Positions 8,833 to 17,708 of a stretch of 64,000 nt of DNA are shown piece by piece. Origin of the DNA: Shewanella nanhaiensis. Lineage in GTDB: Bacteria; Pseudomonadota; Gammaproteobacteria; Enterobacterales; Shewanellaceae. The translations under genes were made by a program, and so were the position numbers. The notes beneath the pieces are model-generated. The model was not told where the DNA came from, did not search any database, and was given only the letters and a program-made list of their open reading frames with translations. Each line of letters starts with the position of its first letter. Positions within the stretch are counted from its first letter, which is position 1. The stretch is from assembly GCF_019457885.1 (NCBI RefSeq), contig NZ_JAHZST010000002.1, forward strand, positions 1-64,000, written 5' to 3'.

Positions 8833-9849
8833 ATGGAAAATCGCGCCTGGCTTTGGCCTAGTATCCTTACTTTTTTAGTGATCACTTGCCTACTATCGAT
8901 TGTGACAGGGCCGCTACAGATAGCCCCCTTAACCAGCTTCAATGCGGTGCTGAACTGGGCGACACATTTAGAGCTTGGCGCTGTCGCTCCCCACGAGCAG
9001 CTCGTCATTAATAACGTTCGCCTTCCTAGGACACTGCTGGCCATGACTGTCGGAGCAACGCTAGCTCAATGTGGCGCCGTGATGCAGGGGTTGTTTCGCA
9101 ACCCTTTGGCAGATCCCGGGATCATAGGCGTTTCATCTGGCGCTGCTCTTGGGGCCGCTATTTGTATCGTGCTTTTCCCTGGAAGTGGTGAGTATTCAGT
9201 CGCTTTTGGGGCATTTATTGCAGGCCTAATTACGACACTGGTGGTTTATCGTTTAGCAAGTAGTTCATCGGGAACCTCTGTCGTCCTTTTACTACTTTCC
9301 GGTGTCGCTATTGCAGCCTTAGCAGGGGCTGGTATCGGCTTGCTAACCTACTTGGCTGATGACATGGCACTTAGGGATCTAACACTGTGGCAGATGGGAT
9401 CTATTGCTGGGGCGCAGTGGCAATATGTCACCTTAAGCCTGCTGGCACTCCTGCTGATTAGCTGGCAGTTCTATCGCTCCTCTAAAGCATTAAACGCCCT
9501 ACTGTTAGGTGAGGCAGAGGCACGCCATTTAGGGGTCGAGGTAGATAAATTAAAGTTTAAGCTTATTTTTCTGTGCGCTGTTGGCGTTGGGATATCCGTT
9601 GCCGCCACAGGGATTATCGGCTTTATCGGTCTGGTGGTGCCCCATATAGTCCGCATGATTATCGGCCCAGATCATAAGCGTCTACTACCTATTAGCGCCG
9701 TACTCGGTGCCATCATCTTAGCTTTAGCCGATGTGGGAGCCCGATCATTGGTCGCTCCCTCAGAGCTGCCAGTTGGTTTAGTTACGGCTATGCTCGGTGC
9801 GCCTTTCTTTATTTTTATGCTGCTAAAGCAGAAAAACAGGCTGATTTAG
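8833..9849 (+). CDS. hutC: heme ABC importer permease
   Basis: A 338-residue FecCD/BtuC-type permease with about nine to ten hydrophobic helices. Family motifs are visible: [19 protein letters not shown] near residue 60, [20 protein letters not shown] near residue 92, and the cytoplasmic coupling region [19 protein letters not shown] near residue 260. It forms the membrane channel of the type II importer with HutB and HutD. The start has only a weak AGAGAAAG ribosome site; spacing to hutB is 41 bp and to hutD 13 bp. Confidence 0.93.
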   Translation: MENRAWLWPSILTFLVITCLLSIVTGPLQIAPLTSFNAVLNWATHLELGAVAPHEQLVINNVRLPRTLLAMTVGATLAQCGAVMQGLFRNPLADPGIIGVSSGAALGAAICIVLFPGSGEYSVAFGAFIAGLITTLVVYRLASSSSGTSVVLLLLSGVAIAALAGAGIGLLTYLADDMALRDLTLWQMGSIAGAQWQYVTLSLLALLLISWQFYRSSKALNALLLGEAEARHLGVEVDKLKFKLIFLCAVGVGISVAATGIIGFIGLVVPHIVRMIIGPDHKRLLPISAVLGAIILALADVGARSLVAPSELPVGLVTAMLGAPFFIFMLLKQKNRLI

Positions 9850-9862
9850 GAGCTTAACAACC

Positions 9863-10627
9863 ATGATAGATATCAAGCATGTTTCAGTCAGAATTAATCA
9901 CAAGCCAGTACTCACCAATATCAATCTGCATATTCCATCTGGCAAAGTCACCGCGTTACTTGGCCCTAACGGTGCAGGCAAGTCCACCTTACTTAAAAGC
10001 CTCAGCCAAGAGGTGCAACTCGATGCGGGAAAAATAACCTTAAATGATCGACCGCTGCAGGATTTTGATCGTCTTGAATTAGCCAAGCATCTCGCTGTTC
10101 TACCACAACATGCCAGCCTCACCTTTCCCTTTGCGGTTCATGAGGTCGTGGCCATGGGTCTCTATCCACTGACCTTAAGCAGTAAACAGGGGATGGAATT
10201 GGTAGACGAGCAGCTCAGCAGGTTAGCGCTAACCTCTTTAAAATACAGAAGCTACCCAACACTCTCAGGCGGTGAAAAACAGAGGGTGCAACTGGCTCGA
10301 GTGCTCACCCAACTCCAGCAAGCACAAAGACCGCCAGTATTACTCTTAGATGAGCCCACTTCCGCATTAGATCTCGCCCAACAACACAGAGTCCTATCTT
10401 TAGCAAAAGAGTTGGCCCACCAGCACAACTATGCTGTGGTTGTGGTGCTACACGACCTTAACCAAGCCTCACGCTACGGCGATAACTTAGTGATCCTTGA
10501 ACGTGGCCAAATTGTAAGTCAGGGGCCAGCAAGAACCACCTTAACACCACAGACTATCAAACAGGTCTGGCAATATGAACCTCAGATAGTTAACGCCCCA
10601 GGATGTGAAACACCTTTGCTATTTTAA
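9863..10627 (+). CDS. hutD: heme ABC importer ATPase
   Basis: A 254-residue HmuV-type ATPase that powers heme import. Walker A GPNGAGKS is at residues 34-41, signature LSGGE at 134-138, Walker [12 protein letters not shown] at about 160-170, and the switch His in [15 protein letters not shown] lies ten bases before the start. It is the last gene of the tonB-exbBD-hutBCD operon; no terminator hairpin is obvious in the 63 bp before the next gene. Confidence 0.94.
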   Translation: MIDIKHVSVRINHKPVLTNINLHIPSGKVTALLGPNGAGKSTLLKSLSQEVQLDAGKITLNDRPLQDFDRLELAKHLAVLPQHASLTFPFAVHEVVAMGLYPLTLSSKQGMELVDEQLSRLALTSLKYRSYPTLSGGEKQRVQLARVLTQLQQAQRPPVLLLDEPTSALDLAQQHRVLSLAKELAHQHNYAVVVVLHDLNQASRYGDNLVILERGQIVSQGPARTTLTPQTIKQVWQYEPQIVNAPGCETPLLF

Positions 10628-10690
10628 GGGCATGTACCTCACCAAGGATTTTCGATATAGTCTTTGCCATTCGCGCTTAAGTAAATATGA

Positions 10691-11026
10691 ATGATGGCAA
10701 AAACAATCTCAAACGAAACTCAAAACGAAGCCATGAAGGTGGCTAAAGCGACTCAAAAGCCGGGACAGACCAAAGAGCAGACTAAGCTGATTGCTGCTGG
10801 TATCGAAAAAGGGATAGCTGAATATAAGAAGCAGCACAAGAGTAAAGCTCGTGACAGAGACAAGGCTCGCAAGCAAGATATCAAGGCAAAAGCGCGCGCC
10901 AATGCCGATAAAAGTGAAGCCAATACAGAGGAAGAACCAAGCACCAGCTCCACCACTCAATACCTGCCTTGGGGACTACTGCTATTGAGCTGGGCTGGAT
11001 TTATTGGCTTCTACCTTACCCGTTAA
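10691..11026 (+). CDS. small tail-anchored protein, DUF2956-like
   Basis: A 111-residue protein with a very Lys/Ala/Gln-rich, charged N-terminal region (about residues 1-85) predicted to be helical, and a single C-terminal membrane helix (YLPWGLLLLSWAGFIGFYL). The N-terminal ETQNEAMKVAKATQKPGQTK pattern resembles the DUF2956 family of Shewanella and Vibrio, whose function is unknown to me. The topology suggests a cytosolic domain anchored by its tail in the inner membrane. It follows hutD by 63 bp but is probably unrelated to heme uptake. A second ATG at 10694 is equally possible as start. Confidence 0.75.
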   Translation: MMAKTISNETQNEAMKVAKATQKPGQTKEQTKLIAAGIEKGIAEYKKQHKSKARDRDKARKQDIKAKARANADKSEANTEEEPSTSSTTQYLPWGLLLLSWAGFIGFYLTR

Positions 11027-11061
11027 AAACGGGAAGTATCAAGCTACGAGCTTATCTGTTC

Positions 11062-11096
11062 AACTCGTAGCTCGAAACTCATAACCCGTAACTCGC
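11062..11096. repeat. degenerate 7-bp tandem array (five units)
   Basis: Five consecutive heptads are readable: AACTCGT, AGCTCGA, AACTCAT, AACCCGT and AACTCGC. They sit between the convergent stop codons of the DUF2956-like gene and the ion channel gene, 10 bp from the latter. The unit is related to the perfect TTTCGAG (= CTCGAAA) array at 43130. Confidence 0.6.
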
Positions 11097-11106
11097 AACA
11101 GGGAGT

Positions 11107-11934
11107 CTACCCCGCCTTTTGCATCAGCATCCCTTTCAGCTCAGCTATCTGGGCCTTAAGCTCAGCCACATCGGCAGCACTAGCAGGTTTATCCACTTCA
11201 AGCGACTCATCGGCCTCCTCTTCACGCATAGCCTGAGTTTCTTGGGTCATCACATCCAGCACTGCACCCACCATCATGTTTAAAAACACAAATGCTGTCA
11301 GGAAGATAAAGCTTAAGTAATAGAGCCAACTTAGGGGATACACCGCCATGGTCTCATACATAACCGAGGTCCATGATTCGAAGGTTGATACCCTAAACAG
11401 GGTTAACATGGCAACCGACACATCGCCCCAAAGAAAGTCATTGATATGAGCGAACAACATGCTACCAATCGCGCCATAAATGTAGAAGATCACAAACATC
11501 AGCAGGGCGATATAACCCATACGAGGGATCGCTTTAAGCAGTGCATTGACCAACATTCGCAGCTCAGGGATCATCGACACCAGACGCAGCACCCTAAAGA
11601 TACGCAGCAGTCGTGCAATCAAAATACCCGCGCCACCTGCTGGAATTAGACTGCCGATAACAATCAAGGTATCGAAGATGTTCCAGCCGTTACTGAAAAA
11701 CTTTTTCGGTCCATCGCTGGCCAAAAAACGGATAACAATCTCAATCGCAAAAAATACCGTGATCCCCACGTCTAACACTACTAAGCTCTGCTCCATCCAA
11801 GTCGGAAGATGATAGGTGTGGGCACCAATTGAGAGCGCAGAAACGATAATCACAAAAATAACAAAGCCCTGAAAGGCCTTACTGTTATCAATCAACTTAA
11901 GCTTGCTCTGTAATCCAGAAACATTTGCCAGCAC
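11107..11934 (-). CDS. voltage-gated sodium-channel-like ion transporter (BacNav type)
   Basis: A 275-residue six-helix voltage-gated channel subunit. S4 is the Arg-rich stretch LIARLLRIFRVLRLVSMIPE; the pore loop contains TFESWTS, closely matching the TLESWAS selectivity filter of NaChBac, so sodium selectivity is likely. S6 is FLTAFVFLNMMVGAVLDVM. The C-terminus from about residue 235 is acidic then heptad-like (VAELKAQIAELKGMLMQKA), matching the four-helix coiled coil that holds BacNav tetramers together. The start is GTG with AGGAG six bases upstream. Neighbours give no hint of a partner; in marine bacteria such channels are linked to motility and pH responses. Confidence 0.88.
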   Translation of the reverse strand: MLANVSGLQSKLKLIDNSKAFQGFVIFVIIVSALSIGAHTYHLPTWMEQSLVVLDVGITVFFAIEIVIRFLASDGPKKFFSNGWNIFDTLIVIGSLIPAGGAGILIARLLRIFRVLRLVSMIPELRMLVNALLKAIPRMGYIALLMFVIFYIYGAIGSMLFAHINDFLWGDVSVAMLTLFRVSTFESWTSVMYETMAVYPLSWLYYLSFIFLTAFVFLNMMVGAVLDVMTQETQAMREEEADESLEVDKPASAADVAELKAQIAELKGMLMQKAG

Positions 11935-12107
11935 GACATTCTCCTAGCATGTATAAGGTTTGTTTGTTTATGTATGGATGATGGAGTGGCAATTCAAGTT
12001 GGGTAAAGGTGATTATACCTGTTAGCCATAAGCACCACAGCCGATCGAATCTAGCAGAGATTACTTAAGAGGAGCTTAATAGAGACTAGAGGCTATAGCT
12101 AAATAGC

Positions 12108-12398
12108 TTATGCTAAAATCTCAGTGATCTCGCTTAGGTGAGTATCAACCCAAGCACTGCTGATAGGCCCCCAAGTTATGATGCGGTAGTAGCCAGAGTT
12201 ATTGCGCTCACCATCTTGAATAAAACGGCACTCGATACCTATGTCACCCAATACGGCGATGGCATCTTGCAGCGTTCGTCTAGGCATACCTGTTAACTTA
12301 TTTAATGAGAGCAGATTATGTTGTTCACTGTCGATATGATGTGCAAGGTAGAGTTTGCGCAAAAACGCTTTCTTCTGTTTAGAGATCTCAATGTCCAA
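12108..12398 (-). CDS. small winged helix-turn-helix protein
   Basis: A 96-residue protein with a winged-helix DNA-binding pattern: helices around KAFLRKLYLAHHI, a second-third helix pair LLSLNKLTGMPRRTLQDAIAVL, and a wing around RNNSGYYRIITWGPI. It resembles the HTH_43 (PF09904) type of small stand-alone winged-helix proteins. The start is TTG with TAGG seven bases upstream. It is flanked by non-coding sequence on both sides, so its target cannot be guessed from context. Confidence 0.75.
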   Translation of the reverse strand: MDIEISKQKKAFLRKLYLAHHIDSEQHNLLSLNKLTGMPRRTLQDAIAVLGDIGIECRFIQDGERNNSGYYRIITWGPISSAWVDTHLSEITEILA

Positions 12399-12617
12399 AT
12401 CGGTACCTAAAGGGTTAAATTATTCTTGTTCTGCTAAACATGCTAACAGAGAAAAACCTTATCCCCTAAAAGTCGCTCTAAAGATGTTCATAAAAAGGCC
12501 CCTGGATAATAGTAGAGACAGGTGTAGGGTGTCCTGTACCTTCTAATCTGGGGCTGAGTTAATATAATATTTAGATATCAATGTCACTCAAGAGTTAACA
12601 CCTCCCTGTGCTAACAG

Positions 12618-13418
12618 CTAACTTATTAAAAAACGGTTTCCTATCGACTCTGTTAGGCTGTGCAACCCAAATTTAAGCATCTCACTCTCAGAAGGCGGCT
12701 CACAACTCCACTTATTACTCGGAGCCAAATTAAAAGCATGCTTCATTGATGCCAGCATCTCAGCCTGTTTTAGCGCTGCGATTAACGGGTCGATGACAGG
12801 AACGCCTAACTCCTGCTGCACTTTTTCATACAGGCCAAAGTTACAGGTACAGCCTAAAATTAACGCCTCAGCATGATCTTCCTCTATCGCCAACCTTCCT
12901 GCCTCAATAATACGATCGGTTGTCACTTGAGTATCACACTGCAATGAATTTGCACTCATATCAATTGAGCGCATAGAAGCTAAATACCCCCCATACCCGT
13001 AGCGTTCAGCCCTCTCTGTCATCTGTTCAATCCACTTTACCTGACCCACAATCACAGAGAACTTATTGGCAATATTAGCTGCAACTTGCATACTCGCCTG
13101 ACAGGGAGCGACAACCAAAGTGTTTTGGCAGATCTCGCGGCAATCCTCCAAAGCCAGATCGTAGAAACAACCAATCACCATGGCATCGACGCCATTCACA
13201 TCTCCCTCCTTAGCAACTTTCACCACATCGCCTATTACGAGTGATTCATAAAAACGGTATTCCAAGTTATCCATCTTGGCTTCTGATTGAAGCGAGACAA
13301 CTTCAACCTCAGTACCTTCATTTGCAACCTGCTTTAATGCCATTCCCATAGGTTCATCATAATGAGATTGAGCAATAGGATTGAGCCAGCGAATGCGAAT
13401 TTTACTTTGGTTATTCAT
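12618..13418 (-). CDS. Asp/Glu/hydantoin racemase family protein
   Basis: A 266-residue member of the aspartate/glutamate/hydantoin racemase superfamily. Both catalytic cysteines of a two-base racemase are present: Cys84 in VIGCFYD and Cys190 in LILGCTCNFG. With hydantoinase A and B upstream, a hydantoin-type racemase (interconverting enantiomers of a 5-substituted hydantoin or similar cyclic compound) is the likeliest role. ATG 13418 has GGAGGAAG immediately upstream and overlaps the hyuB stop by eight bases; the longer frame to 13484 is rejected. It is the last gene of a five-gene operon. Confidence 0.85.
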   Translation of the reverse strand: MNNQSKIRIRWLNPIAQSHYDEPMGMALKQVANEGTEVEVVSLQSEAKMDNLEYRFYESLVIGDVVKVAKEGDVNGVDAMVIGCFYDLALEDCREICQNTLVVAPCQASMQVAANIANKFSVIVGQVKWIEQMTERAERYGYGGYLASMRSIDMSANSLQCDTQVTTDRIIEAGRLAIEEDHAEALILGCTCNFGLYEKVQQELGVPVIDPLIAALKQAEMLASMKHAFNLAPSNKWSCEPPSESEMLKFGLHSLTESIGNRFLIS

Positions 13419-15087
13419 AACTTCCTCCATGAGTGACATCGAATCCATACTTAGCTTTGGCGTACTCAAGGCTGACGTAGCCATTATTTATATCATCCAC
13501 TAACGCCGCTGTTTTGCGCTTTTTCGGATCCCCAAAACCTGCACCATTTGCCGTAATGACCCGCACAATATCATCTGTATCAAGGGTCACTTCAGACGCC
13601 ATCGCATGTACCTCAATCTCACCATTGGTGCGGATAACCTCAACTCGGTTTACGCTACCGTCCTCACCTTTGTTAAGCCCCCATGGAGCTATTTTATTAC
13701 GTGTGTACGCACAGGTGAGGAAGCTATTATCGGAGCGAATAACATAATCAATCACCACGCCTTTGCCACCTCGATACTCACCCGCCCCAGCATCTTCATC
13801 ATTCAACGCCACTTGTCCTACGGTCACGCCGTAGCGAGTTTCAGCAATTTCTGCTGGGCAGTTAAACGTATCGCCATGCATGGCGCAAAACATAGCATTG
13901 GCACCATCAAAGCCATCTCCGGCTCCCCAACCACCAATTTCGGGCTCAATAATGGAGTAGTGCAGTCCTGTATCAGGGTGCTTTCCTCCCATAATGGTGG
14001 CGCAAATTGAAGAGAAGTTACCACTGGGCAGGGTGTCGGTGACTTTTTCTGCCAAGCAACGCCAGATAAGATCATTAAGGCGGATCATGGTTTCAAAATA
14101 GATCCCACAGGGCCCTGGCGCTTGCACATCATAGATGGATCCCGAACGAGTTTTGACATCCAACACTCTGAAACAGCCCCCATTCGCAAGCTGACGGTCA
14201 CCAATCAAGCCCATCAGAGCCATCTGACACGCCAACATGGTGCCATCTTTAGAGAGGTTGATAGGCAGAGGGCTCTGAATAGGCGCCTGAGTTAAATCGA
14301 TAACCAATTTGCTTCCTGATACCTCGATAGCAACAGATAGATGGCTACCATCGTCTTGAGCTTCATCTATCTCATACTGGCCATCAGGTAGTGCCTTAAT
14401 GGCTTTCTCTGCCATGGCTTGACCCAGTTCAAGATAATTCTCCACCGCATGGACATAGCTGGAACGACCATATTTATTGACCAGACTCAGGATTCGTATG
14501 CCCCCCAATCTCAATGCCGATATCTGTGCCCATAGATCACCCTTTAGAAATTCCGGCATTCTAGAGTTTGCAGTGAGCATATCAAACACCGAAAGTATCG
14601 GCTCATCATTGACGAACAACTTAACGGCGGGAATACGGATCCCCTCTTGATAGATCTCAGTCGCATCCACAGACATTGAGCCAGGAGATTTACCGGAAAC
14701 ATCATTCCAATGGGCAATATTCACCGCCCACGCTAGGAGCTCCCCCTCCATAAATACAGGCTTAATCAGCACCACATCATTGAGGTGGGTTACGCCGCCA
14801 TAGTAAGGATCGTTAGTGATAAATATATCGCCATCATTGATATCTTCAGGCTTGAACTTGTTGATAATGGCTTTAACAGACTTGTCTAGCGCCCCTACAA
14901 AAGCAGGGATCCCGGCGCCCGCACTCGCTAACTCTCCTTTGGGATCGGTTATCGCCGTCGCCATATCTAATACCTCATAGATAATCGGACTCATCGCCGT
15001 CTTGGCTATGGTGTAAAACATCTCATCACTGATTGAGCGTAATGAATTTTGAATAATTTCCAGTGTAATGGGGTCGTCATTAAACAT
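13411..15087 (-). CDS. hyuB: hydantoinase B / oxoprolinase beta-type subunit
   Basis: A 558-residue protein of the hydantoinase B/oxoprolinase/acetone carboxylase alpha family. It begins DPITLEIIQNSLRSISDEM, typical of the family, and contains the conserved ITNDPYYGGVTHLNDV segment and a Gly-rich C-terminal end. With HyuA it forms an ATP-dependent enzyme that opens cyclic amides such as hydantoins or 5-oxoproline, or carboxylates ketones in some relatives. The substrate is not predictable. The start overlaps the hyuA stop by eight bases. Confidence 0.9.
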   Translation of the reverse strand: MFNDDPITLEIIQNSLRSISDEMFYTIAKTAMSPIIYEVLDMATAITDPKGELASAGAGIPAFVGALDKSVKAIINKFKPEDINDGDIFITNDPYYGGVTHLNDVVLIKPVFMEGELLAWAVNIAHWNDVSGKSPGSMSVDATEIYQEGIRIPAVKLFVNDEPILSVFDMLTANSRMPEFLKGDLWAQISALRLGGIRILSLVNKYGRSSYVHAVENYLELGQAMAEKAIKALPDGQYEIDEAQDDGSHLSVAIEVSGSKLVIDLTQAPIQSPLPINLSKDGTMLACQMALMGLIGDRQLANGGCFRVLDVKTRSGSIYDVQAPGPCGIYFETMIRLNDLIWRCLAEKVTDTLPSGNFSSICATIMGGKHPDTGLHYSIIEPEIGGWGAGDGFDGANAMFCAMHGDTFNCPAEIAETRYGVTVGQVALNDEDAGAGEYRGGKGVVIDYVIRSDNSFLTCAYTRNKIAPWGLNKGEDGSVNRVEVIRTNGEIEVHAMASEVTLDTDDIVRVITANGAGFGDPKKRKTAALVDDINNGYVSLEYAKAKYGFDVTHGGSYE

Positions 15088-17215
15088 GCTCGCCTCCCTT
15101 ATTCTTTAGCAGCTCAACAATCACATTGCTGTATTCATCAAGAAACACGGTTTGATCAGGATGGATGACAATCGTAGTGCCAGTTTGCTCGATAATCGCA
15201 GGGCCGGAAAATGCCATCATCGGCTCCAGCAGATCACCGTCATATATTACAGAGGTATGCACGCCGTCTTCGGCAAAGTCGACTTCACGCTCCCCTTTGA
15301 TGGTTTCGGCAATCAAACGTCCGCTTTGCTGCTGTTTAGCTAACTTCACTTTGCCAACGTCCGCTTTGCCAACAAGATGCAATCCGACCAGCTCTATCTC
15401 ATTATCTAGGTTGTAGGTGTATTCCTGTTTATAGAGTTGCTGAAAAGACTCCCTGACTTGATCGATAGAACTCTCATTGAGTATCAATGGCAAAGGCACC
15501 TCAATAGAGTGCTCCTGGTTCTCATACCTAAATCTGCCGAAGAACTGAAATCGAGTATCTTTTGATGTGAAGTTTTCACTAATAAACTCATCCGATAGCT
15601 CTTGGTACAGCTGCGCCATCTGCTCATTAATAAATACTAAGGTTTGATGTTCCCACGGGCTTAAGTAGGTTAATAATATGTCTCTTCGAATATCAGACAT
15701 CATCATCCCCCAGGCGGAGAATACTGCGGCTGTTGCGGGGATAATCAATCTCTTAATACCTAACTCTGCCGCCAATGCTGCTGCATGCATCGCACCACCG
15801 CCGCCAAATGCAACCATAGTAAAGTCTCGTGGATCATGGCCTCGATTGACCGAAACCAGCTTTAACGCATTTACCATATTATTATTGGCAATCCGCACGA
15901 TCCCCCGTGCCACATCTTGAGTTGAAATACCCATTGGTGCGGCAATCTTCTCTAATGAGGTTTGAACACTGGCCATATCCGCTTTTAATTCGCCACCACA
16001 GAAGAACTCAGGATTAATACGGCCCAAAGCCAGATTAGCATCTGTGGTCGTTGGTGCTGTGCCACCTTTGCCATAAGCAACGGGGCCAGGATAAGCCCCT
16101 GCACTTTGAGGGCCCACATGAAGTTTATTAAAATCATCAACCCAAGCGATTGAACCACCACCGTTACCAATTTCAACCAGATCAACCACAGGTACCATAA
16201 TCGGATAACCAGCACTGAGATGACTCTTCTCGATGTAATAGTCTGAGGTGATTTTAACTTCGCCGTCACTAATCAATGCGCACTTGGCCGTGGTGCCACC
16301 AATATCTAACGCAATGATATTGGGCTCATTGATTATTTTACCTAGTTCGGCAGCGCCCCATATACCACTTGCGGGACCAGACTCCACCATAGTGATCGGA
16401 ACCTGCTTAGCTGATTTTAAGGTATCTACACCGCAGTTAGACTGCATCACATAGAGCTGACCTGAGAAATCCTTCTCCTGCAAACCATGATGCAAACGGC
16501 TTAAATAACGCGAAGCGATAGGTTGCACATAGGCAGAGAGAGCTGTGGTACTCGTCCTTTCATATTCACGCCACTCTCGGGATATTTGATGGGAGCAGAT
16601 AACCTCCAACTTATCCGTCAAAGCATTAATAGCGTTTGAAAGGAGAGTTTCATGTTGTGGATTCTTGTAGGCGTTCAATAAACAGATCGCCACAGCTTCA
16701 ACGCCCTTATCCTCCAACTCCCTTATGATATTTGCCAAAGGGAGTAACTCTAATGCCTGAGTCACCTCGCCGTGATAATTAACTCTTTCATTAATCTCAA
16801 ACCGCAAATGCCGCGGTACATAAGCTGGTGGTTTTTGGTAGTTAAGATTAAAGAAGTCTGGTCTATTCCCTCGACCGATCTCCAAAACATCTCTGAAGCC
16901 TTGAGTGGTTATTAGCGCAGTTTTGGCGCCTTTCCTTTCGGTTAAGGCATTAATAACAACAGTAGTACCATGAGCCATCACATCTATCTGTTTGGCATCA
17001 ACCAGTGCTTTGTCCATGACATTCAACACCCCCAGTTCAAAGTTAGGAGGAGTGGTATCTGATTTTGCCGTTTTAAGCTGCTGCCTTCCTGTTTTAGGAT
17101 CCTCACTTAAGTACACAAGGTCAGTAAAGGTACCGCCCACATCTGTCGTCACGAAGACCTTATCTTTTACCCTACCTTCCTTCATGATATTTTCCTCCTT
17201 AATCACTGCTTTCAT
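15080..17215 (-). CDS. hyuA: hydantoinase A / oxoprolinase alpha-type subunit
   Basis: The ATP-binding partner of HyuB, about 700 residues, with the acetate/sugar kinase/HSP70-like fold. Family marks are TTDVGGTFTDLVYL near the N-terminus, MAHGTTVVINALTERKG, IALDIGGTTAKCALI and AFGGGGAMHAAALA. It phosphorylates the cyclic substrate before hydrolysis. Two starts are credible: ATG 17215, overlapping the upstream stop as ATGA with GGAGAG six bases away, and ATG 17185 with a stronger AAGGAGG eight bases upstream. The shorter form fits family length slightly better. It is third in the TonB receptor-GAF-hyuA-hyuB-racemase operon. Confidence 0.9.
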   Translation of the reverse strand: MKAVIKEENIMKEGRVKDKVFVTTDVGGTFTDLVYLSEDPKTGRQQLKTAKSDTTPPNFELGVLNVMDKALVDAKQIDVMAHGTTVVINALTERKGAKTALITTQGFRDVLEIGRGNRPDFFNLNYQKPPAYVPRHLRFEINERVNYHGEVTQALELLPLANIIRELEDKGVEAVAICLLNAYKNPQHETLLSNAINALTDKLEVICSHQISREWREYERTSTTALSAYVQPIASRYLSRLHHGLQEKDFSGQLYVMQSNCGVDTLKSAKQVPITMVESGPASGIWGAAELGKIINEPNIIALDIGGTTAKCALISDGEVKITSDYYIEKSHLSAGYPIMVPVVDLVEIGNGGGSIAWVDDFNKLHVGPQSAGAYPGPVAYGKGGTAPTTTDANLALGRINPEFFCGGELKADMASVQTSLEKIAAPMGISTQDVARGIVRIANNNMVNALKLVSVNRGHDPRDFTMVAFGGGGAMHAAALAAELGIKRLIIPATAAVFSAWGMMMSDIRRDILLTYLSPWEHQTLVFINEQMAQLYQELSDEFISENFTSKDTRFQFFGRFRYENQEHSIEVPLPLILNESSIDQVRESFQQLYKQEYTYNLDNEIELVGLHLVGKADVGKVKLAKQQQSGRLIAETIKGEREVDFAEDGVHTSVIYDGDLLEPMMAFSGPAIIEQTGTTIVIHPDQTVFLDEYSNVIVELLKNKGGEHV

Positions 17216-17706
17216 AAAGAACTCTCCTGTAACACCGGCAATAAGAAGGCGATAACAAACCAGGAATACAGCGCCTCAAACTCTTCTAGGTCGCAATCTA
17301 GGTAAGCATTTTCACTGGAAAGAATATTGACTGTCCCAATCACCTTTCCCTCAACAATGACGGGCCAATTAATCACAGCACCTAAGCCCATGGATGAGAT
17401 AAGCTGATGATCAAAAAACACTTCAGATAGTGCTTTCTCGGTATTAGCGATAAAGGCTTCACCCTGTTCAAGAACCTGTTTACTCCAGTCATTGGTTTCT
17501 ATCTGTTTATAACCCCCAATAGGATACTGCTTAGGGGCAGAGCTATAGATCCGTTTAGCTTGTCCCCCCTGATGATCGATCTCTGTTAGCGTAAATAGTC
17601 TGATGGAGTAGCTCTTAGCCAGCTCATTATTAAGTACCTCAAAGAAGAGATCTGCTGACACTTTTCTAAGGGAGTTAATCAGAGCACGTTGTATAAAAGG
17701 CGTCAT
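17212..17706 (-). CDS. GAF-domain-like protein
   Basis: A 164-residue protein with a GAF-like pattern over most of its length: variable N-terminal helices, then IANTEKALSEVFFDHQLISS, MGLGAVINWPVIVEGKVIGTVNILS and a terminal helix DLEEFEALYSW. No output domain is attached, so it may be a stand-alone small-molecule sensor or an enzyme of the free-methionine-sulfoxide-reductase type; the Cys set of that enzyme is not evident. ATG 17706 has GGAG overlapping the stop of the TonB receptor gene two bases upstream, so translation is coupled. Its presence between a receptor and hydantoinase genes is unusual. Confidence 0.75.
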   Translation of the reverse strand: MTPFIQRALINSLRKVSADLFFEVLNNELAKSYSIRLFTLTEIDHQGGQAKRIYSSAPKQYPIGGYKQIETNDWSKQVLEQGEAFIANTEKALSEVFFDHQLISSMGLGAVINWPVIVEGKVIGTVNILSSENAYLDCDLEEFEALYSWFVIAFLLPVLQESSL

Positions 17707-17708
17707 AA

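Noticed and set aside
11019..11033. CCCGTT/AACGGG hairpin at the end of the DUF2956-like gene as terminator.
   Set aside because: Only six base pairs, loop of three, overlapping the stop codon and no U run.
12061..12107. Possible sixth heptad array next to the winged-helix gene.
   Set aside because: Units (AGAGACT, AGAGGCT, ATAGCTA) can be aligned at 7-bp period but are too diverged to separate from chance.
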